Positions 1-9,602 are shown, counted from the first letter of the stretch. The stretch: DNA of 43,149 bases from Acetobacter senegalensis (GCF_001580995.1 NZ_LHZU01000116.1:1-43149), one strand, 5' to 3'. Notes: a model not told the origin generated them from the letters alone. Translations and numbers: made by a program.

Positions 1-165
1 TCATCACAGGAAGATTCTATGGCGAGCACTGGCCCCGGCATATCCTGAAAAAACCATGAACCTTTCAAATTCAGCCTCTGAGCACAGCATGCCCGACCCT
101 ACTTCCAGCACACACGCCGCACCCATGCCGGGGCCAGTGCTCGCCATAGAATCTTCCTGTGATGA
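1..165. repeat. Perfect 41-bp inverted repeat at the left edge
   Basis: Bases 1-41 are an exact reverse complement of bases 125-165 (41 of 41), separated by an 83-base non-repeated spacer (42-124). The inner boundary is sharp: base 42 does not pair with base 124. The outer end is cut by the window edge, so the repeat may be longer. The right arm lies in tsaD and encodes the start of its conserved ATPase-fold motif (ESSCDE). The spacer carries candidate tsaD start codons at 56 and 89, so an RNA starting to the left would fold them into the loop of a very long hairpin. It may be a real inverted duplication or a fold-back artefact at a contig end. Confidence 0.9.
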
Positions 166-1204
166 AACCGCCTGCGCGATTCTCTCCGCTAGTGGCGAGT
201 GCCTCGCCCAACGGGTTGTGTCTCAGGACGGTCATGCAGATTTCGGGGGGGTGGTGCCAGAAATTGCCGCACGCGCCCATCTGGCTCTACTGCCGGGACT
301 CGTGCAGGCCACCTTGCAGGATGCGGGCCTCACACCCCAGCAGGTCGGGCTGATTGCCGCCAGCACGGGGCCGGGGCTGATTGGGGGGCTGATTGTTGGC
401 AGCGGTTTCGCCAAGGGCATGGCGCTGGCGCTGGGCAAGCCCTTTGTGGCGGTCAACCATGTGGAAGCGCATGCCCTGACAGCCCGCCTGCCTGGCCTTG
501 TGCCCGGTGGCGCGGCCTTCCCCTATCTGCTGCTGCTTGTTTCCGGCGGCCATTGTCAGTGCATTGCCGTGGAAGGGGTAGGCCGTTACCGCAAATTGGG
601 CGGCACGATTGACGATGCTGCGGGCGAGGCGTTTGACAAGGTCGCCAAAATGCTCGGCCTTGGCTGGCCTGGTGGCCCGGCACTGGAAAAACTGGCACGG
701 GAGGGAGACCCCACGGCCATTCCGCTCCCGCGTCCCCTCATGGGCCGTGAAGGCTGTGATTTCTCGTTCTCCGGCCTGAAAACAGCCATTGCGCAGAAAC
801 TGGCCCCATATGGGCAAGCTCCCCTACCCCGTCAGTTTGCGGCGGATCTGGCTGCCTCCTTCCAGCAGGCCGTTGCTGATGTGGTCGCCAACCGGATGGA
901 ACATGCCCTGCGCATGATGCCTGAAGCCAGACTGCTGGTTGCCGCTGGCGGTGTTGCCGCCAATACGGTGCTCCGTGCCCGGCTGGAAGATGTAGCCGCC
1001 CGGCACGGTTTGCAATTTGCCGCCCCGCCCCTGCGCCTGTGCACGGATAACGCCGTGATGGTGGGTTGGGCGGCACTGGAAACCTGCCGTGAAGCCGCCG
1101 AACGCGGCCTGCCACAGCCCGACGACGCAACCCTCCGCCCTCGCCCCCGCTGGCCGCTGGAAGACATGGCCGCCCGCTTCGCCCCGCAGGATATCCCGGC
1201 ATGA
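56..1204 (+). CDS. tsaD: tRNA N6-adenosine threonylcarbamoyltransferase TsaD
   Basis: Transfers the threonylcarbamoyl group from threonylcarbamoyl-AMP to N6 of A37 in ANN-decoding tRNAs, with TsaB and TsaE, in the cytoplasm. The ASKHA-type fold is evident: the N-terminal ESSCDETACA motif, the metal-binding HVEAH pair, VSGGHCQ, and the DDAAGEAFDKVAK stretch. Length up to 382 aa is slightly long for the family (about 340-360). The surplus is a Ser/Pro/Ala-rich N-terminus. Starts at 56, 89 or 125 are possible; 125 fits the family best, but none has a good Shine-Dalgarno sequence. The 5' end is also confused by the inverted repeat at 1-41/125-165. The stop overlaps the rlmJ start by 4 bases (ATGA), implying translational coupling. 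Confidence 0.96.
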   Translation: MNLSNSASEHSMPDPTSSTHAAPMPGPVLAIESSCDETACAILSASGECLAQRVVSQDGHADFGGVVPEIAARAHLALLPGLVQATLQDAGLTPQQVGLIAASTGPGLIGGLIVGSGFAKGMALALGKPFVAVNHVEAHALTARLPGLVPGGAAFPYLLLLVSGGHCQCIAVEGVGRYRKLGGTIDDAAGEAFDKVAKMLGLGWPGGPALEKLAREGDPTAIPLPRPLMGREGCDFSFSGLKTAIAQKLAPYGQAPLPRQFAADLAASFQQAVADVVANRMEHALRMMPEARLLVAAGGVAANTVLRARLEDVAARHGLQFAAPPLRLCTDNAVMVGWAALETCREAAERGLPQPDDATLRPRPRWPLEDMAARFAPQDIPA

Positions 1205-2022
1205 ACTATCGCCACGCCTACCACGCCGGAAACTTTGCCGACTGCATGAAGCATGCGCTTCTGGTGTCACTGATTAGCAGTTTTCTGCGCAAACCCACGC
1301 CCTTCATGGTGCTGGATACGCATGCGGGTATCGGCCGGTATGATCTGCGCTGCGAGGAAGCCGAAAAAACACAGGAATGGCGGACCGGCATCGGGCTTTT
1401 GACAGAAGAAGGGCCTGACAGTCCGCTCGCGCCGTGGCTGGATCTGGTCAGGAAAGCGGGCGGCCTGGAGATATATCCCGGTTCACCTTTGCTGGTCTCC
1501 ATGATGTTGCGGGAGCACGATCACCTGATCTGCTGCGAAAAACATCCCGAAGACAAACGCAGACTCTATGGCGTCTTTACCCGCACCCCGAATGTCACCG
1601 TGCATGAGCGCGATGGGTATGAGGCCTTGCGGGCTCTCCTCCCGCCGCAAACAGCCAAACGGGGCCTTGTGCTGATTGACCCGCCATTTGAAGAGCCCAA
1701 CGAGTTCGCTCGGCTGGAAAACGCCGTGCAGACCATTCAGGCCCGCTTCTCCAATGGGATGATCGCCATCTGGTATCCCATCAAACATCGGACACCCGTA
1801 CGGGCGTTTCATATGGCGTTGCAGGATGCGGGAGTGCGAGACATTCTGGCTGCAGAATTGCTGATGCGCCCTCCGGTTGATCCGGACCGGCTGAACGGGT
1901 CCGGTCTGCTGGTTATCAAACCGCCCTTTGGCTTTGCCGAACAGGCGAAAGCGCAGCTTGAACGGTTAAAAACCCGGCTTAACGCGCATGAATGGTCTGT
2001 TACGCAGATTGTGCCCGAATAG
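1201..2022 (+). CDS. rlmJ: 23S rRNA (adenine(2030)-N6)-methyltransferase RlmJ
   Basis: SAM-dependent methylation of A2030 (E. coli numbering) in 23S rRNA. The 273-aa protein matches the family length (about 280) and begins with the typical NYRHAYHAGNFADCMKHALL block. It also has a SAM-site DTHAGIGRYDL motif and the catalytic DPPFE (the N6-MTase DPPY/F motif). It is coupled to tsaD by an ATGA overlap, and a stem-loop follows at 2050-2075. Both products modify RNA in the translation apparatus, but no direct partnership is implied. Confidence 0.95.
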   Translation: MNYRHAYHAGNFADCMKHALLVSLISSFLRKPTPFMVLDTHAGIGRYDLRCEEAEKTQEWRTGIGLLTEEGPDSPLAPWLDLVRKAGGLEIYPGSPLLVSMMLREHDHLICCEKHPEDKRRLYGVFTRTPNVTVHERDGYEALRALLPPQTAKRGLVLIDPPFEEPNEFARLENAVQTIQARFSNGMIAIWYPIKHRTPVRAFHMALQDAGVRDILAAELLMRPPVDPDRLNGSGLLVIKPPFGFAEQAKAQLERLKTRLNAHEWSVTQIVPE

Positions 2023-2049
2023 GACTGAAAGCCTCAGAGGGCATCTACT

Positions 2050-2078
2050 CTCCCGCCGTTGAGGGCAGGCGGGAGTTT
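2050..2078 (+). terminator. Probable terminator after rlmJ
   Basis: An 8-bp perfect stem (CTCCCGCC at 2050-2057 with GGCGGGAG at 2068-2075) with a 10-base loop is followed by only three T residues. It lies 28 bases after the rlmJ stop in a convergent gap with marC. The short T tract makes it a moderate call. Confidence 0.5.
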
Positions 2079-2178
2079 CCAAAGCAGAAGGGCCTCGGCT
2101 GAAGTCGGATACACTGCAACCAACGCAGCCTTCTGCCGTCAGGGCCTCACAGCACTTTTGAGAAGAAGACGGTGGAAA

Positions 2179-2910
2179 TCAGGCCGTCTTCATATGCTGC
2201 CAGATTTCCACAGCAAAACCCTGCACACCGGCAGCAAGAATCTGCACACCAATGCACAGCAGGACCAATGCGGCCAGACGGCTGACAATGCGGGTACCTG
2301 TCACGCCCAGCATGGACACCAGCTTTTCAGAGCCAGAATAGGCGGCCCATACAATCAGCACCACGCAGACAGCAGCAATGGTGATGCCCAGTTCATAGGC
2401 CAGAAAAGATTCGCCTGCCGGGCAACCTGATCCCAATGCAATGGCGACGGCAATGGTGCCCGGCCCCACCGTAAACGGCATGGCCAGCGGAAAAAACGCA
2501 GAATCTGACCAGTTGGGGGACATGACGGTCTTGCCGCCTTGCAGAGCCTGTTTTTCCTTCTTTGCTTCCATGCTTTCCGGGCTTTGCAGCAGATTCCAGG
2601 CCCGAACAGCCACCACCAGGCCACCTGCCACCCGCAAGGCGCTGACGGTAATGCCAAAGAACACCAGCACCTTGCCGCCCAGCCAGATGGACACCAGCAT
2701 CAGCACAAAAGAATAGAACGCAACCAGCTTGGCCAATGCCAGAATTTCACGCCGGGAACGGCCTGTGGTGGCCTGCGCGAAAATAAGCGAGGCACCAAGC
2801 GGATTGACGATGGAGAACAGGGCCGGAAAGGCCAGCAGAAAGGATGTGGTTGCCGTGGCAACCGGCATAACGCCTCCCGGCAGGAAGGAGGCGGTAAAGT
2901 GAGCAGACAT
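2179..2910 (-). CDS. MarC family integral membrane protein
   Basis: A 243-aa polytopic inner-membrane protein of the MarC/UPF0056 family. The signature N-terminal FPALFSIVNPLGA stretch is clear, followed by about six hydrophobic segments. The family's biochemical role is unsettled: E. coli MarC was once linked to multiple antibiotic resistance, and that link was withdrawn. It lies 48 bases downstream of the mprF-like gene on the same strand, so it may be the last gene of a lysK-mprF-marC transcription unit. Met15 is an alternative start that would still keep the first hydrophobic segment. Confidence 0.9.
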   Translation of the reverse strand: MSAHFTASFLPGGVMPVATATTSFLLAFPALFSIVNPLGASLIFAQATTGRSRREILALAKLVAFYSFVLMLVSIWLGGKVLVFFGITVSALRVAGGLVVAVRAWNLLQSPESMEAKKEKQALQGGKTVMSPNWSDSAFFPLAMPFTVGPGTIAVAIALGSGCPAGESFLAYELGITIAAVCVVLIVWAAYSGSEKLVSMLGVTGTRIVSRLAALVLLCIGVQILAAGVQGFAVEIWQHMKTA

Positions 2911-2958
2911 CCCTTAACCCAGCTTATGCGGCCCCAGAGGAAGCCTCTCGAAAAATGG

Positions 2959-5031
2959 TCATGACGCCGGGACAGGAGGCTCGGCATCGCCGTCCTTATA
3001 GGCGGCGATCACACGAGAAGCGAGCGCAATATCATCCGCCGGGCAACAGAAATTCAGCCCCTCGCTTCCCTCCAGCGGCCAGACATTCAGCCCGATATCA
3101 TCGTAAATGCGCACAAAGGTGTTGCCTACCTGCCAGAACACGGGCTTCAGCCCTTCCTGCAAGGCCACATCCCGCAGCCGCCAGATGGCAGAAACACTAT
3201 CATCTTCGGAACCCGCAGGGTCGCCCAGCCCCACCAGAAATTCACCACAGCGGCACAGGGGAATAACGGCCTCACCGGCTTCACCCGTCACATAGCCTTC
3301 CGGATGCATGTCCTGCACAGTGGGGAGCGCATGATCAAGCGTGTGATAACGCTCATAGGCTTCGGCATCCCATTCCTGGATGGCAATGCGCCCCGGCAGC
3401 ATAAGCCGCCCGATGACCACCAGAGCCAGCAGCACAGCAAGGGCCACCGTCCACCGTGCGGCACCGGATGCAGGGAAAACAAACACCATCTGCCACCAGC
3501 TTCCCGCCCCATGCCGCGTGGCCAGCGCAATCACACACCCGAACAGCAACAGCAGAGACAACAGCGTGGACGCTGAAAGAGGTTCGCTCAACAGGCGCGC
3601 GTGGCGATAGTAGCAAGACCGGAAGGGAGCGATGAGAAACGCGGACAACCCAAGCATGACCGGCACAAAAACCGTATTGCCCCGCAGGAAGGTCATGACA
3701 GCAGCCATCACCAGCAGAAGCAGCGTGCCGCGCCATGCCAGCGTCACCCGTTGGGAGAGACCAATGCCCAGCCCGATCAGCCCTACCCCCATCAGCGAGA
3801 GCAGATAGGTGCTGATTGCCCCCACCCAGCCGAACCACGGCCCCTGCACCACCGCGTATTTGGCCACGGGGTCCAGCAACACCAGACACACCAGCATGAT
3901 GCCGCACAAGGAGACCGTGCCTGTTGCCACGGCAACGGAGAACCCGGCTTCACTTTCACGCACCAGTTGGCTGGGGCGCACCCGGCGCGGTTGGTCGGGA
4001 TGTGCCTGCTTCTTGCGCTTCTTGGCCGCCAGCGCATCATCACCACGCAGGAACAGTTCATGCGCGGCAAACATGATACCCGCCAGAAAAAGCGGAACAA
4101 TGTAGTAGAACAGGCGGAAAATAAGCACGACGCCCAAAATCTGCGGCGCGGGCATATAAGGCCCCAGCGCCAGCAGCATCGCACCATCAAACACGCCAAG
4201 ACCACCCGGCACGCTCGCCACCAGTCCGGCCGTGTAGGAGGCGATATAGATGGCCAGAAAAGACCCGTAATCTATCCCGGCTTCAGGTGGCAGCAGCACA
4301 AAGGCAATGGCAGCCGTTGCCGCCACATCCGCTGCGGCAACCACTGTCTGCAATACCGCCATGGTAGGAGACGGAAGGGAGATGGTCCATTTGCGGAAGG
4401 TGAACTCCCTTACCCGGAAGGCCAGCCCGATATAAGCCAGCACCACCAGCCACAGCAGCACACCCACAAGCGTGAGCACCGCCCCAGGCACATGGTTGCC
4501 CGCCATGGGAATGACTGAGGGCTCCCAGATCAGCACACCACCAATCAGCACCGCCGCCCCAAGCAGATAGGTGGCGGAACAGAAGGCGATAATCTGCGCA
4601 ATGGCGAAGGAGCCTACCCCCCAGTTACGGTACAGCCTGTAGCGTACCGCCGCCCCGGAAACCGCAGAAAATCCGAGATTGTGGGAGAGCACGTAAGAAC
4701 AGAAAGCCGCAAACGCCGTGCGGCGGTAGGACAACTGTCCATACCCCACCTGCACCACGGCCAACCGATCATAAAACGAGAGCACAAAATAGGACAGAAA
4801 GGTGCACGCCACGCCCAGCCACACCCGCTTGCCGGGAATGGCCTCCATGGCGTGACGGATATCGGCAATACGCAGGTGCCGCAGTTCATGCTGCACCACG
4901 GCAATGGCGGCCACCATAAGCAGCAGCCCCACAAGATGCGGCAGGTGCTTCAGCCACCGCCGCCATCCCTGAGGTTTAGGCTTGTGTTCCGGCTCCTGTC
5001 CTTGCGGTGATGAGGATACAGTCTTCACCAT
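2959..5031 (-). CDS. MprF-like membrane protein with truncated synthase domain
   Basis: A 690-aa protein with the layout of MprF/LpiA (aminoacyl-phosphatidylglycerol synthase and flippase). After a basic, Pro-rich N-terminus come about a dozen membrane segments. The first half is the UPF0104/flippase type, including an SVPGGLGVFDGAML stretch typical of that family. The C-terminal DUF2156 region starts near residue 555 and reads through the GDPAG motif to the YDDIGL segment, then stops. It lacks the second half, where full-length MprF (about 840-880 aa) carries its catalytic core. The 47 bases between its stop and marC hold no remnant, so this is not a recent frameshift. It starts 18 bases after lysK, which makes the substrate lysyl-tRNA(Lys). 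My inference is flippase without synthase, or a defective enzyme. Confidence 0.82.
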   Translation of the reverse strand: MVKTVSSSPQGQEPEHKPKPQGWRRWLKHLPHLVGLLLMVAAIAVVQHELRHLRIADIRHAMEAIPGKRVWLGVACTFLSYFVLSFYDRLAVVQVGYGQLSYRRTAFAAFCSYVLSHNLGFSAVSGAAVRYRLYRNWGVGSFAIAQIIAFCSATYLLGAAVLIGGVLIWEPSVIPMAGNHVPGAVLTLVGVLLWLVVLAYIGLAFRVREFTFRKWTISLPSPTMAVLQTVVAAADVAATAAIAFVLLPPEAGIDYGSFLAIYIASYTAGLVASVPGGLGVFDGAMLLALGPYMPAPQILGVVLIFRLFYYIVPLFLAGIMFAAHELFLRGDDALAAKKRKKQAHPDQPRRVRPSQLVRESEAGFSVAVATGTVSLCGIMLVCLVLLDPVAKYAVVQGPWFGWVGAISTYLLSLMGVGLIGLGIGLSQRVTLAWRGTLLLLVMAAVMTFLRGNTVFVPVMLGLSAFLIAPFRSCYYRHARLLSEPLSASTLLSLLLLFGCVIALATRHGAGSWWQMVFVFPASGAARWTVALAVLLALVVIGRLMLPGRIAIQEWDAEAYERYHTLDHALPTVQDMHPEGYVTGEAGEAVIPLCRCGEFLVGLGDPAGSEDDSVSAIWRLRDVALQEGLKPVFWQVGNTFVRIYDDIGLNVWPLEGSEGLNFCCPADDIALASRVIAAYKDGDAEPPVPAS

Positions 5032-5049
5032 GGAGACAAAAACCCGCGC

Positions 5050-6678
5050 TTAGGCCTGCTGCTCTCGCAGCAATGCGGCCTCAATCAGCGCCACGGTTTC
5101 ATGCACGCCATAAAGGGCGACAAACCCCCCAAAGCGTGGTCCTTCCTTCTGACCCAGCAGAACTTCATACAGACAGCCGAACCAGCTCCGCAGCGGTTCA
5201 AATGTGTGCCGCTTGCCAATCTCGAACACCAGATTCTGCAAGGTGGCAGCATCCGCCGCTTCACCTTCATACCCACGCAGGCTGTTCGCCAGATCAACCA
5301 GCGCTGTGCGTTCCTTGTCCGTTGGGGCACGGAAGGTTTTGGCCGGACGCACAAAGTCGGCGTAATAGGCAATGGCGTGCTGCACCAGACACGCCAGCAT
5401 GGGGTGTGTTTCGGGCGAAACCGTTGCGTCGTACCGGCGGATAAAGCCCCACAGCACTTCCGGGGTTTCCGCATTGGCCACACTGGCCAGATTCAGCAAC
5501 ATGCCGAAGGAGACCGGAGAGCCTGCGTTTTCGGCAATTTCACCCTTGTTAATGAACCACGCCGGATTGGCACGCAGGTCATTCCCCGTGGGGTCTGCGG
5601 CCTGAAGCGCCTTGGCCTTTTCAACATGGGTCAGATAATCGTCCGCCGTTTTGGGGATGACATCAAAATACAGCCGCTTGGCGCGTTGCGGCTGATTGAA
5701 CATGAATTGCCCAAGGCTTTCCTGCGGCGCATAACGCAGCCATTCTTCCACAGAAAGCCCATTCCCCTTGGACTTGGAGATCTTCTGGCCGTTCTCGTCC
5801 AGAAAAAGCTCATAGGTCAGACCAGCAGGGGGCTCGCCCCCCAGAATACGGCAGATGCGGCCAGACAGGCGTACGCTATCAATCAGATCCTTGCCGGACA
5901 TTTCATAATCCACGCCAAGCGCGTACCAGCGCATGGCCCAGTCCGCCTTCCACTGCATCTTGGCATGGCCACCGGTTACGGGCGTTTCAAACTGTTCGCC
6001 CGTGGCGGGGTCTGTCCAGCGCACCGTGCCAGCTTCCGGGTTCACGGCGTCCATTTTCACCTGCATCACCTCACCCGTGCGCGGGTGGAGGGGCAGTACG
6101 GGTGAGTACGTGGCGCGGCGGTCTGGCCCGAGAGTGGGAGCAATCACGCCCACCACTTCTTCATGCACTTCAAGAACGCGCTTCAGCGCCGCATCAAACC
6201 TGCCGGTGGTATAATACTGGGTGGATGACGCAAATTCGTAATCAAAGCCGAAGCTGTCCAGAAAACTGCACAGGCGCGCGTTGTTGTGGGCCGCAAACGA
6301 CTCGTGCGTACCAAACGGATCGGGCACGCGGGAGAGCGGCTGGCCGATAAACTTTTCCAGCATCTCGCGGTTGGGCACGTTGTCCGGCACCTTCCGCAAC
6401 GCATCCATGTCATCAGAAAACGCCAGCAGCCGGGATGGGCGGCCGGTCAGCGCCGTATAGGCCTGCCGCACCCAGGATGTGCGCGCAACCTCGCCAAACG
6501 TGCCGATATGCGGCAGGCCAGAAGGGCCATAGCCGGTTTCAAGCAGGGCGGGCCGTGCATCATCATCCGCCCCGGCTTTAGCCGTACGGGCCTCAACATG
6601 CGTGGCAAGTTTCTGCGCCTCTTCAAAGGGCCAGGCGCGCGGAAGGGTGGGTTCGGTTTTTGTACGGCTATCTGACAT
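5050..6678 (-). CDS. lysK: Class I lysyl-tRNA synthetase
   Basis: Charges tRNA(Lys) with lysine. This is the class I enzyme found in archaea and many alphaproteobacteria, not the class II LysS of E. coli. HIGH-type motif [12 protein letters not shown] near residue 55 and KMSKS-type motif KISKSKGNG in the middle identify it. Start chosen at 6678 ([10 protein letters not shown]), giving 542 aa, close to the family norm. The longer frame from 6816 adds 46 Cys-rich, family-unlike residues and would run into the divergent gene's upstream region. It is followed 18 bases later by the mprF-like gene, which could use its product Lys-tRNA. Confidence 0.96.
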   Translation of the reverse strand: MSDSRTKTEPTLPRAWPFEEAQKLATHVEARTAKAGADDDARPALLETGYGPSGLPHIGTFGEVARTSWVRQAYTALTGRPSRLLAFSDDMDALRKVPDNVPNREMLEKFIGQPLSRVPDPFGTHESFAAHNNARLCSFLDSFGFDYEFASSTQYYTTGRFDAALKRVLEVHEEVVGVIAPTLGPDRRATYSPVLPLHPRTGEVMQVKMDAVNPEAGTVRWTDPATGEQFETPVTGGHAKMQWKADWAMRWYALGVDYEMSGKDLIDSVRLSGRICRILGGEPPAGLTYELFLDENGQKISKSKGNGLSVEEWLRYAPQESLGQFMFNQPQRAKRLYFDVIPKTADDYLTHVEKAKALQAADPTGNDLRANPAWFINKGEIAENAGSPVSFGMLLNLASVANAETPEVLWGFIRRYDATVSPETHPMLACLVQHAIAYYADFVRPAKTFRAPTDKERTALVDLANSLRGYEGEAADAATLQNLVFEIGKRHTFEPLRSWFGCLYEVLLGQKEGPRFGGFVALYGVHETVALIEAALLREQQA

Positions 6679-6843
6679 GGCGCGAAAGCTATGAACTGGG
6701 CAGCGGCTGGTCAATCCATAAACACACACAGCCTGCGGTGTGTTTGCGCTTTTCTGAAGCATTGACCCCGCAGAAAGCCCGTTCCATCCTGCCACACATC
6801 TTCTGCTCCCCACCATCAGACCTTGCTGAAAGGACCGATTTTC

Positions 6844-7596
6844 ATGGGTCGTATCGCTGCCCTTATTCTGATCGGGAACGAAATCCTGTCTGGCCGCACC
6901 CGGGACGACAACATCCAGTTTCTGGCCACAAACCTAGGGGAACTGGGCATTCCCCTGCGGGAAATCCGCGTCATTCCAGACGTGCGGGAAACGATTGTAA
7001 ACACGGTTGTGGACTTCCGTGCCCGATTTGACGAGGTGTTCACCACCGGCGGCATCGGCCCAACGCACGATGATATTACCTCCCCCTGTGTGGCAGAGGC
7101 ATTTGGGGTGCCATGGGAATTCCACCCGGCAACCTATGACATGCTGAAAGAACAGTTTGGTGAGGACTTCAACGCGGCCCGCCAGCGCATGGCCAAACTA
7201 CCCCGCGGCGCAGTACCCATCCCCAACCCAGTCTCCCGCGCGCCGGGGTTCAGCATTGGCAACGTGCATGTCATGGCTGGGGTGCCCCGCATCATGCGGG
7301 CGATGTTCCATGAACTTGCCCCCACCCTCAAACGTGGCAACCCCGTGTTTTCCCGCACCTGGTACACCACCTCCCTGTTTGAAGGCACGATTGCGGACGG
7401 GCTGGAAGCCATCCAGAACCGGTTTCCGGCGCTGGATCTGGGGTCCTACCCCTTCCATCGGGATGATGGACGCCGGGGTGTGGCGCTGGTTGCCAAAGGC
7501 CAGAATACGGATGATGTGAATGAGGCTGCTCGGGCCATTTACACGCTGATCAAAGAAAAGGGCGGTGACCCCATTGAAGGAGAACCACCGCCCTGA
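6844..7596 (+). CDS. Stand-alone MoaB/CinA-type molybdopterin-binding domain protein
   Basis: A 250-aa protein of the molybdopterin-binding (MoCF_biosynth) fold. It has [17 protein letters not shown] at the N-terminus and the ligand-binding [11 protein letters not shown] motif (residues about 65-75). This corresponds to the N-terminal half of CinA (COG1058, ADP-ribose pyrophosphatase type). The C-terminal CinA nicotinamide-nucleotide amidase domain is absent. ATG at 6844 is preceded by AAAGGA at 6829-6834 with a 9-base spacing, so it is preferred over TTG at 6823. It is divergent from lysK and convergent with accA. Confidence 0.88.
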   Translation: MGRIAALILIGNEILSGRTRDDNIQFLATNLGELGIPLREIRVIPDVRETIVNTVVDFRARFDEVFTTGGIGPTHDDITSPCVAEAFGVPWEFHPATYDMLKEQFGEDFNAARQRMAKLPRGAVPIPNPVSRAPGFSIGNVHVMAGVPRIMRAMFHELAPTLKRGNPVFSRTWYTTSLFEGTIADGLEAIQNRFPALDLGSYPFHRDDGRRGVALVAKGQNTDDVNEAARAIYTLIKEKGGDPIEGEPPP

Positions 7597-7611
7597 TCCG
7601 GTCAGTTAGGG

Positions 7612-7636
7612 AAAAGCCTGATCAGCTCAGGCTTTC
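7612..7636 (-). terminator. Terminator of accA overlapping its stop codon
   Basis: A perfect 9-bp stem (AAAGCCTGA at 7613-7621, TCAGGCTTT at 7627-7635) with a 5-base loop. On the minus strand it is followed by a T run ending in CCC. It includes the accA stop codon and sits in the 25-base convergent gap with the CinA-like gene, so it may act in both directions. Confidence 0.7.
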
Positions 7637-8578
7637 ACGCCCCATTGCCAGAAATTTCTCACGCCGCAGTTCTTTCAGGCGTGCAGGAGCCAGAGGCACA
7701 AGCTCCTTCAGTTCATCGCCCAGAGCCTGCTTGACTGCATCAAGCGCTTCCTGCGGGGCACGCTGGGCACCACCAATCGGCTCTGGAATAATCCGGTCGA
7801 TCAAACCCAGACGATAAAGATCCTGCGCCGTCAGTTTCAGGGTTTCAGCCGCCGTGCTAGCCTGTTTTGGATCACGCCACAAAATGGAGGCGCAGGCTTC
7901 AGGCGAAATCACGGAATAGATGGCGTGTTCCAGCATCATGACACGGTCTCCCGCGCCGAGAGCCACGGCCCCGCCTGAGCCGCCTTCCCCAATCACGGTC
8001 GCAATCAGCGGCACAGGCGCTTCAAGACAGACTTCAATAGAACGGGCGATCGCTTCCGCCTGCCCACGTTCTTCCGCGTCAATACCGGGCCATGCGCCAG
8101 CGGTATCAATAAAGGTGAGAATCGGCAGGTTGAACCGTCCGGCCAGCTTCATCAGGCGCTGCGCCTTACGGTACCCCTCCGGCCGCGCCATGCCAAAATT
8201 ATGGGCAAGGCGTGTTTCAAGATCAGAACCACGTTCCGTCCCGATCACCACCACGGGCATACCATCAAAGCGGCCAATACCGCCGATAATGGCTTTATCA
8301 TCCGCATACAGCCGATCCCCTGCCAAAGGCGTGAATTCGGTCAGCAGGGCATTGATATAGTCCTGCGTGTGCGGACGCTGCGCATGACGGGCCACCTGCA
8401 CCTTCTGCCATGGCGTGAGCTTGGCATAGATGGAACGCAGATGCTTTTCCGCCTTTTCCTGAAGGCGGGCCGTCTCTTCTGCAATATTGACCCCGTTCGG
8501 GTCGGTCATTTGCCGCAGTTCGTCGATCTTGTTCTCAAGTTCGGCGACGGGCTTTTCGAAATCCAGGAACTGACGCAT
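7622..8578 (-). CDS. accA: Acetyl-CoA carboxylase carboxyltransferase subunit alpha
   Basis: With AccD it forms the carboxyltransferase that moves CO2 from biotin-BCCP to acetyl-CoA, the first committed step of fatty acid synthesis. The sequence has the typical FLDFEKPVAELENKIDEL N-terminal helix, FIDTAGAWPGIDAEERGQ, and IGEGGSGGAVALGAGDRVMM (oxyanion-hole glycines). Starting at ATG 8578 gives 318 aa, matching E. coli AccA (319). An in-frame TTG at 8614 adds 12 residues without better ribosome-binding sequence. It lies 71 bases downstream of xerD on the same strand. Confidence 0.97.
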   Translation of the reverse strand: MRQFLDFEKPVAELENKIDELRQMTDPNGVNIAEETARLQEKAEKHLRSIYAKLTPWQKVQVARHAQRPHTQDYINALLTEFTPLAGDRLYADDKAIIGGIGRFDGMPVVVIGTERGSDLETRLAHNFGMARPEGYRKAQRLMKLAGRFNLPILTFIDTAGAWPGIDAEERGQAEAIARSIEVCLEAPVPLIATVIGEGGSGGAVALGAGDRVMMLEHAIYSVISPEACASILWRDPKQASTAAETLKLTAQDLYRLGLIDRIIPEPIGGAQRAPQEALDAVKQALGDELKELVPLAPARLKELRREKFLAMGRESLS

Positions 8579-8649
8579 GGGCAAAGCGGATAGCACAGTC
8601 ACGCGTAAAACCAAGCCACTTCGTGCATCATGCTTGGCATGAAGGCAGT

Positions 8650-9585
8650 TCAGCCTGCTTTTTCGCGCGTTTTTTCGCTCTGTGTGGCAAGCGGGTGATA
8701 GGTTTCCACCACCTTTTTCAGCCGTTCGGTCTGAACATGCGTGTAAATCTGGGTGGTGGCGATATCCGCGTGCCCCAGCAGCATCTGCAACGCCCGCAGG
8801 TCTGCCCCATGCGCCAGCAGATGCGTTGCAAAGGAATGGCGCAGCACATGCGGAGAAAGCCGGGCAGGATCAATCCCGGCCTGACAGCCCACTTCATGCA
8901 GGATTTTATCAAAGGCCTGCCGGGTAAGGGGGCGGCGCGTATCCCGGCCCGGAAACAACCAGGGGCTTTGCAACGCCTGATCCCATACTCGCAATGCCAG
9001 AGCAGCCTCCCGCGCACTGGCCGAGATGGGCACCAGACGTTCCCGCCCGCCTTTCCCGCGAATCACCAGCATAGGCTTTTCGTTTTTCAGGGCATCGGCA
9101 GGAAGGGTGAGCAGTTCTGAAATCCGCAGGCCGGAGGCGTAGAGCAATTCCAGCGCCGCCCGCGCCACCAACGCCCGGCGCTGTTTGGCCGGAGAAGCCT
9201 CGGCGGGGGCTACACAAGCCTCGATCAGCGCCACGACCTCCGATTCGGAGAGGAAATGCGGCAGGGTCGATTCCGGCTGAGGCGATTCCAGATGGGCGGC
9301 GGGATTATCGGCCCGCATCCCTTCGCGCAGCAGAAACAGATAAAACTGCCTGATGCAGGAAAGCCGACGCGCCACAGTGCGCCGCGCCTGCCCTTCCGCC
9401 CCCAGGTCAGCCATCCATGCAGCCAGACTGCTGGTATCGGCCTCGATAAGAGACATACCCTGCGCCGCCAGAAAGGCGGAGCAGGACTCCAGATCAGCCG
9501 CGTAGGCAGAAAGCGTGTTCGGCGCGGCGGCCCGTTCTGCCGCCAGCATTTCCAGAAACAGCTCCGTCTCGCGGCTGCCGGACAT
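8650..9585 (-). CDS. xerD: Tyrosine recombinase XerD
   Basis: Site-specific recombinase that, with XerC, resolves chromosome dimers at dif near division. The 311-aa protein has a SAM-like N-terminal core-binding domain (residues about 5-95) and a C-terminal catalytic domain. All catalytic residues are visible: R154 (SGLRISEL), K178 (GKGG), H246 and R249 (HVLRH), H272 (LGHADI) and nucleophile Y281 (YTHV). Context beside accA and the sequence itself favour XerD over XerC, though the paralogues are similar. It starts 17 bases after the small Pro/Ala-rich gene, so the two are probably cotranscribed. Confidence 0.93.
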   Translation of the reverse strand: MSGSRETELFLEMLAAERAAAPNTLSAYAADLESCSAFLAAQGMSLIEADTSSLAAWMADLGAEGQARRTVARRLSCIRQFYLFLLREGMRADNPAAHLESPQPESTLPHFLSESEVVALIEACVAPAEASPAKQRRALVARAALELLYASGLRISELLTLPADALKNEKPMLVIRGKGGRERLVPISASAREAALALRVWDQALQSPWLFPGRDTRRPLTRQAFDKILHEVGCQAGIDPARLSPHVLRHSFATHLLAHGADLRALQMLLGHADIATTQIYTHVQTERLKKVVETYHPLATQSEKTREKAG

Positions 9586-9602
9586 TTTTTACTCCAGCGC
9601 CC

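Noticed and set aside
3601..4518. A 305-codon plus-strand frame opposite the mprF-like gene
   Set aside because: His/Gln/Arg-rich translation typical of the complement of a hydrophobic membrane protein gene.
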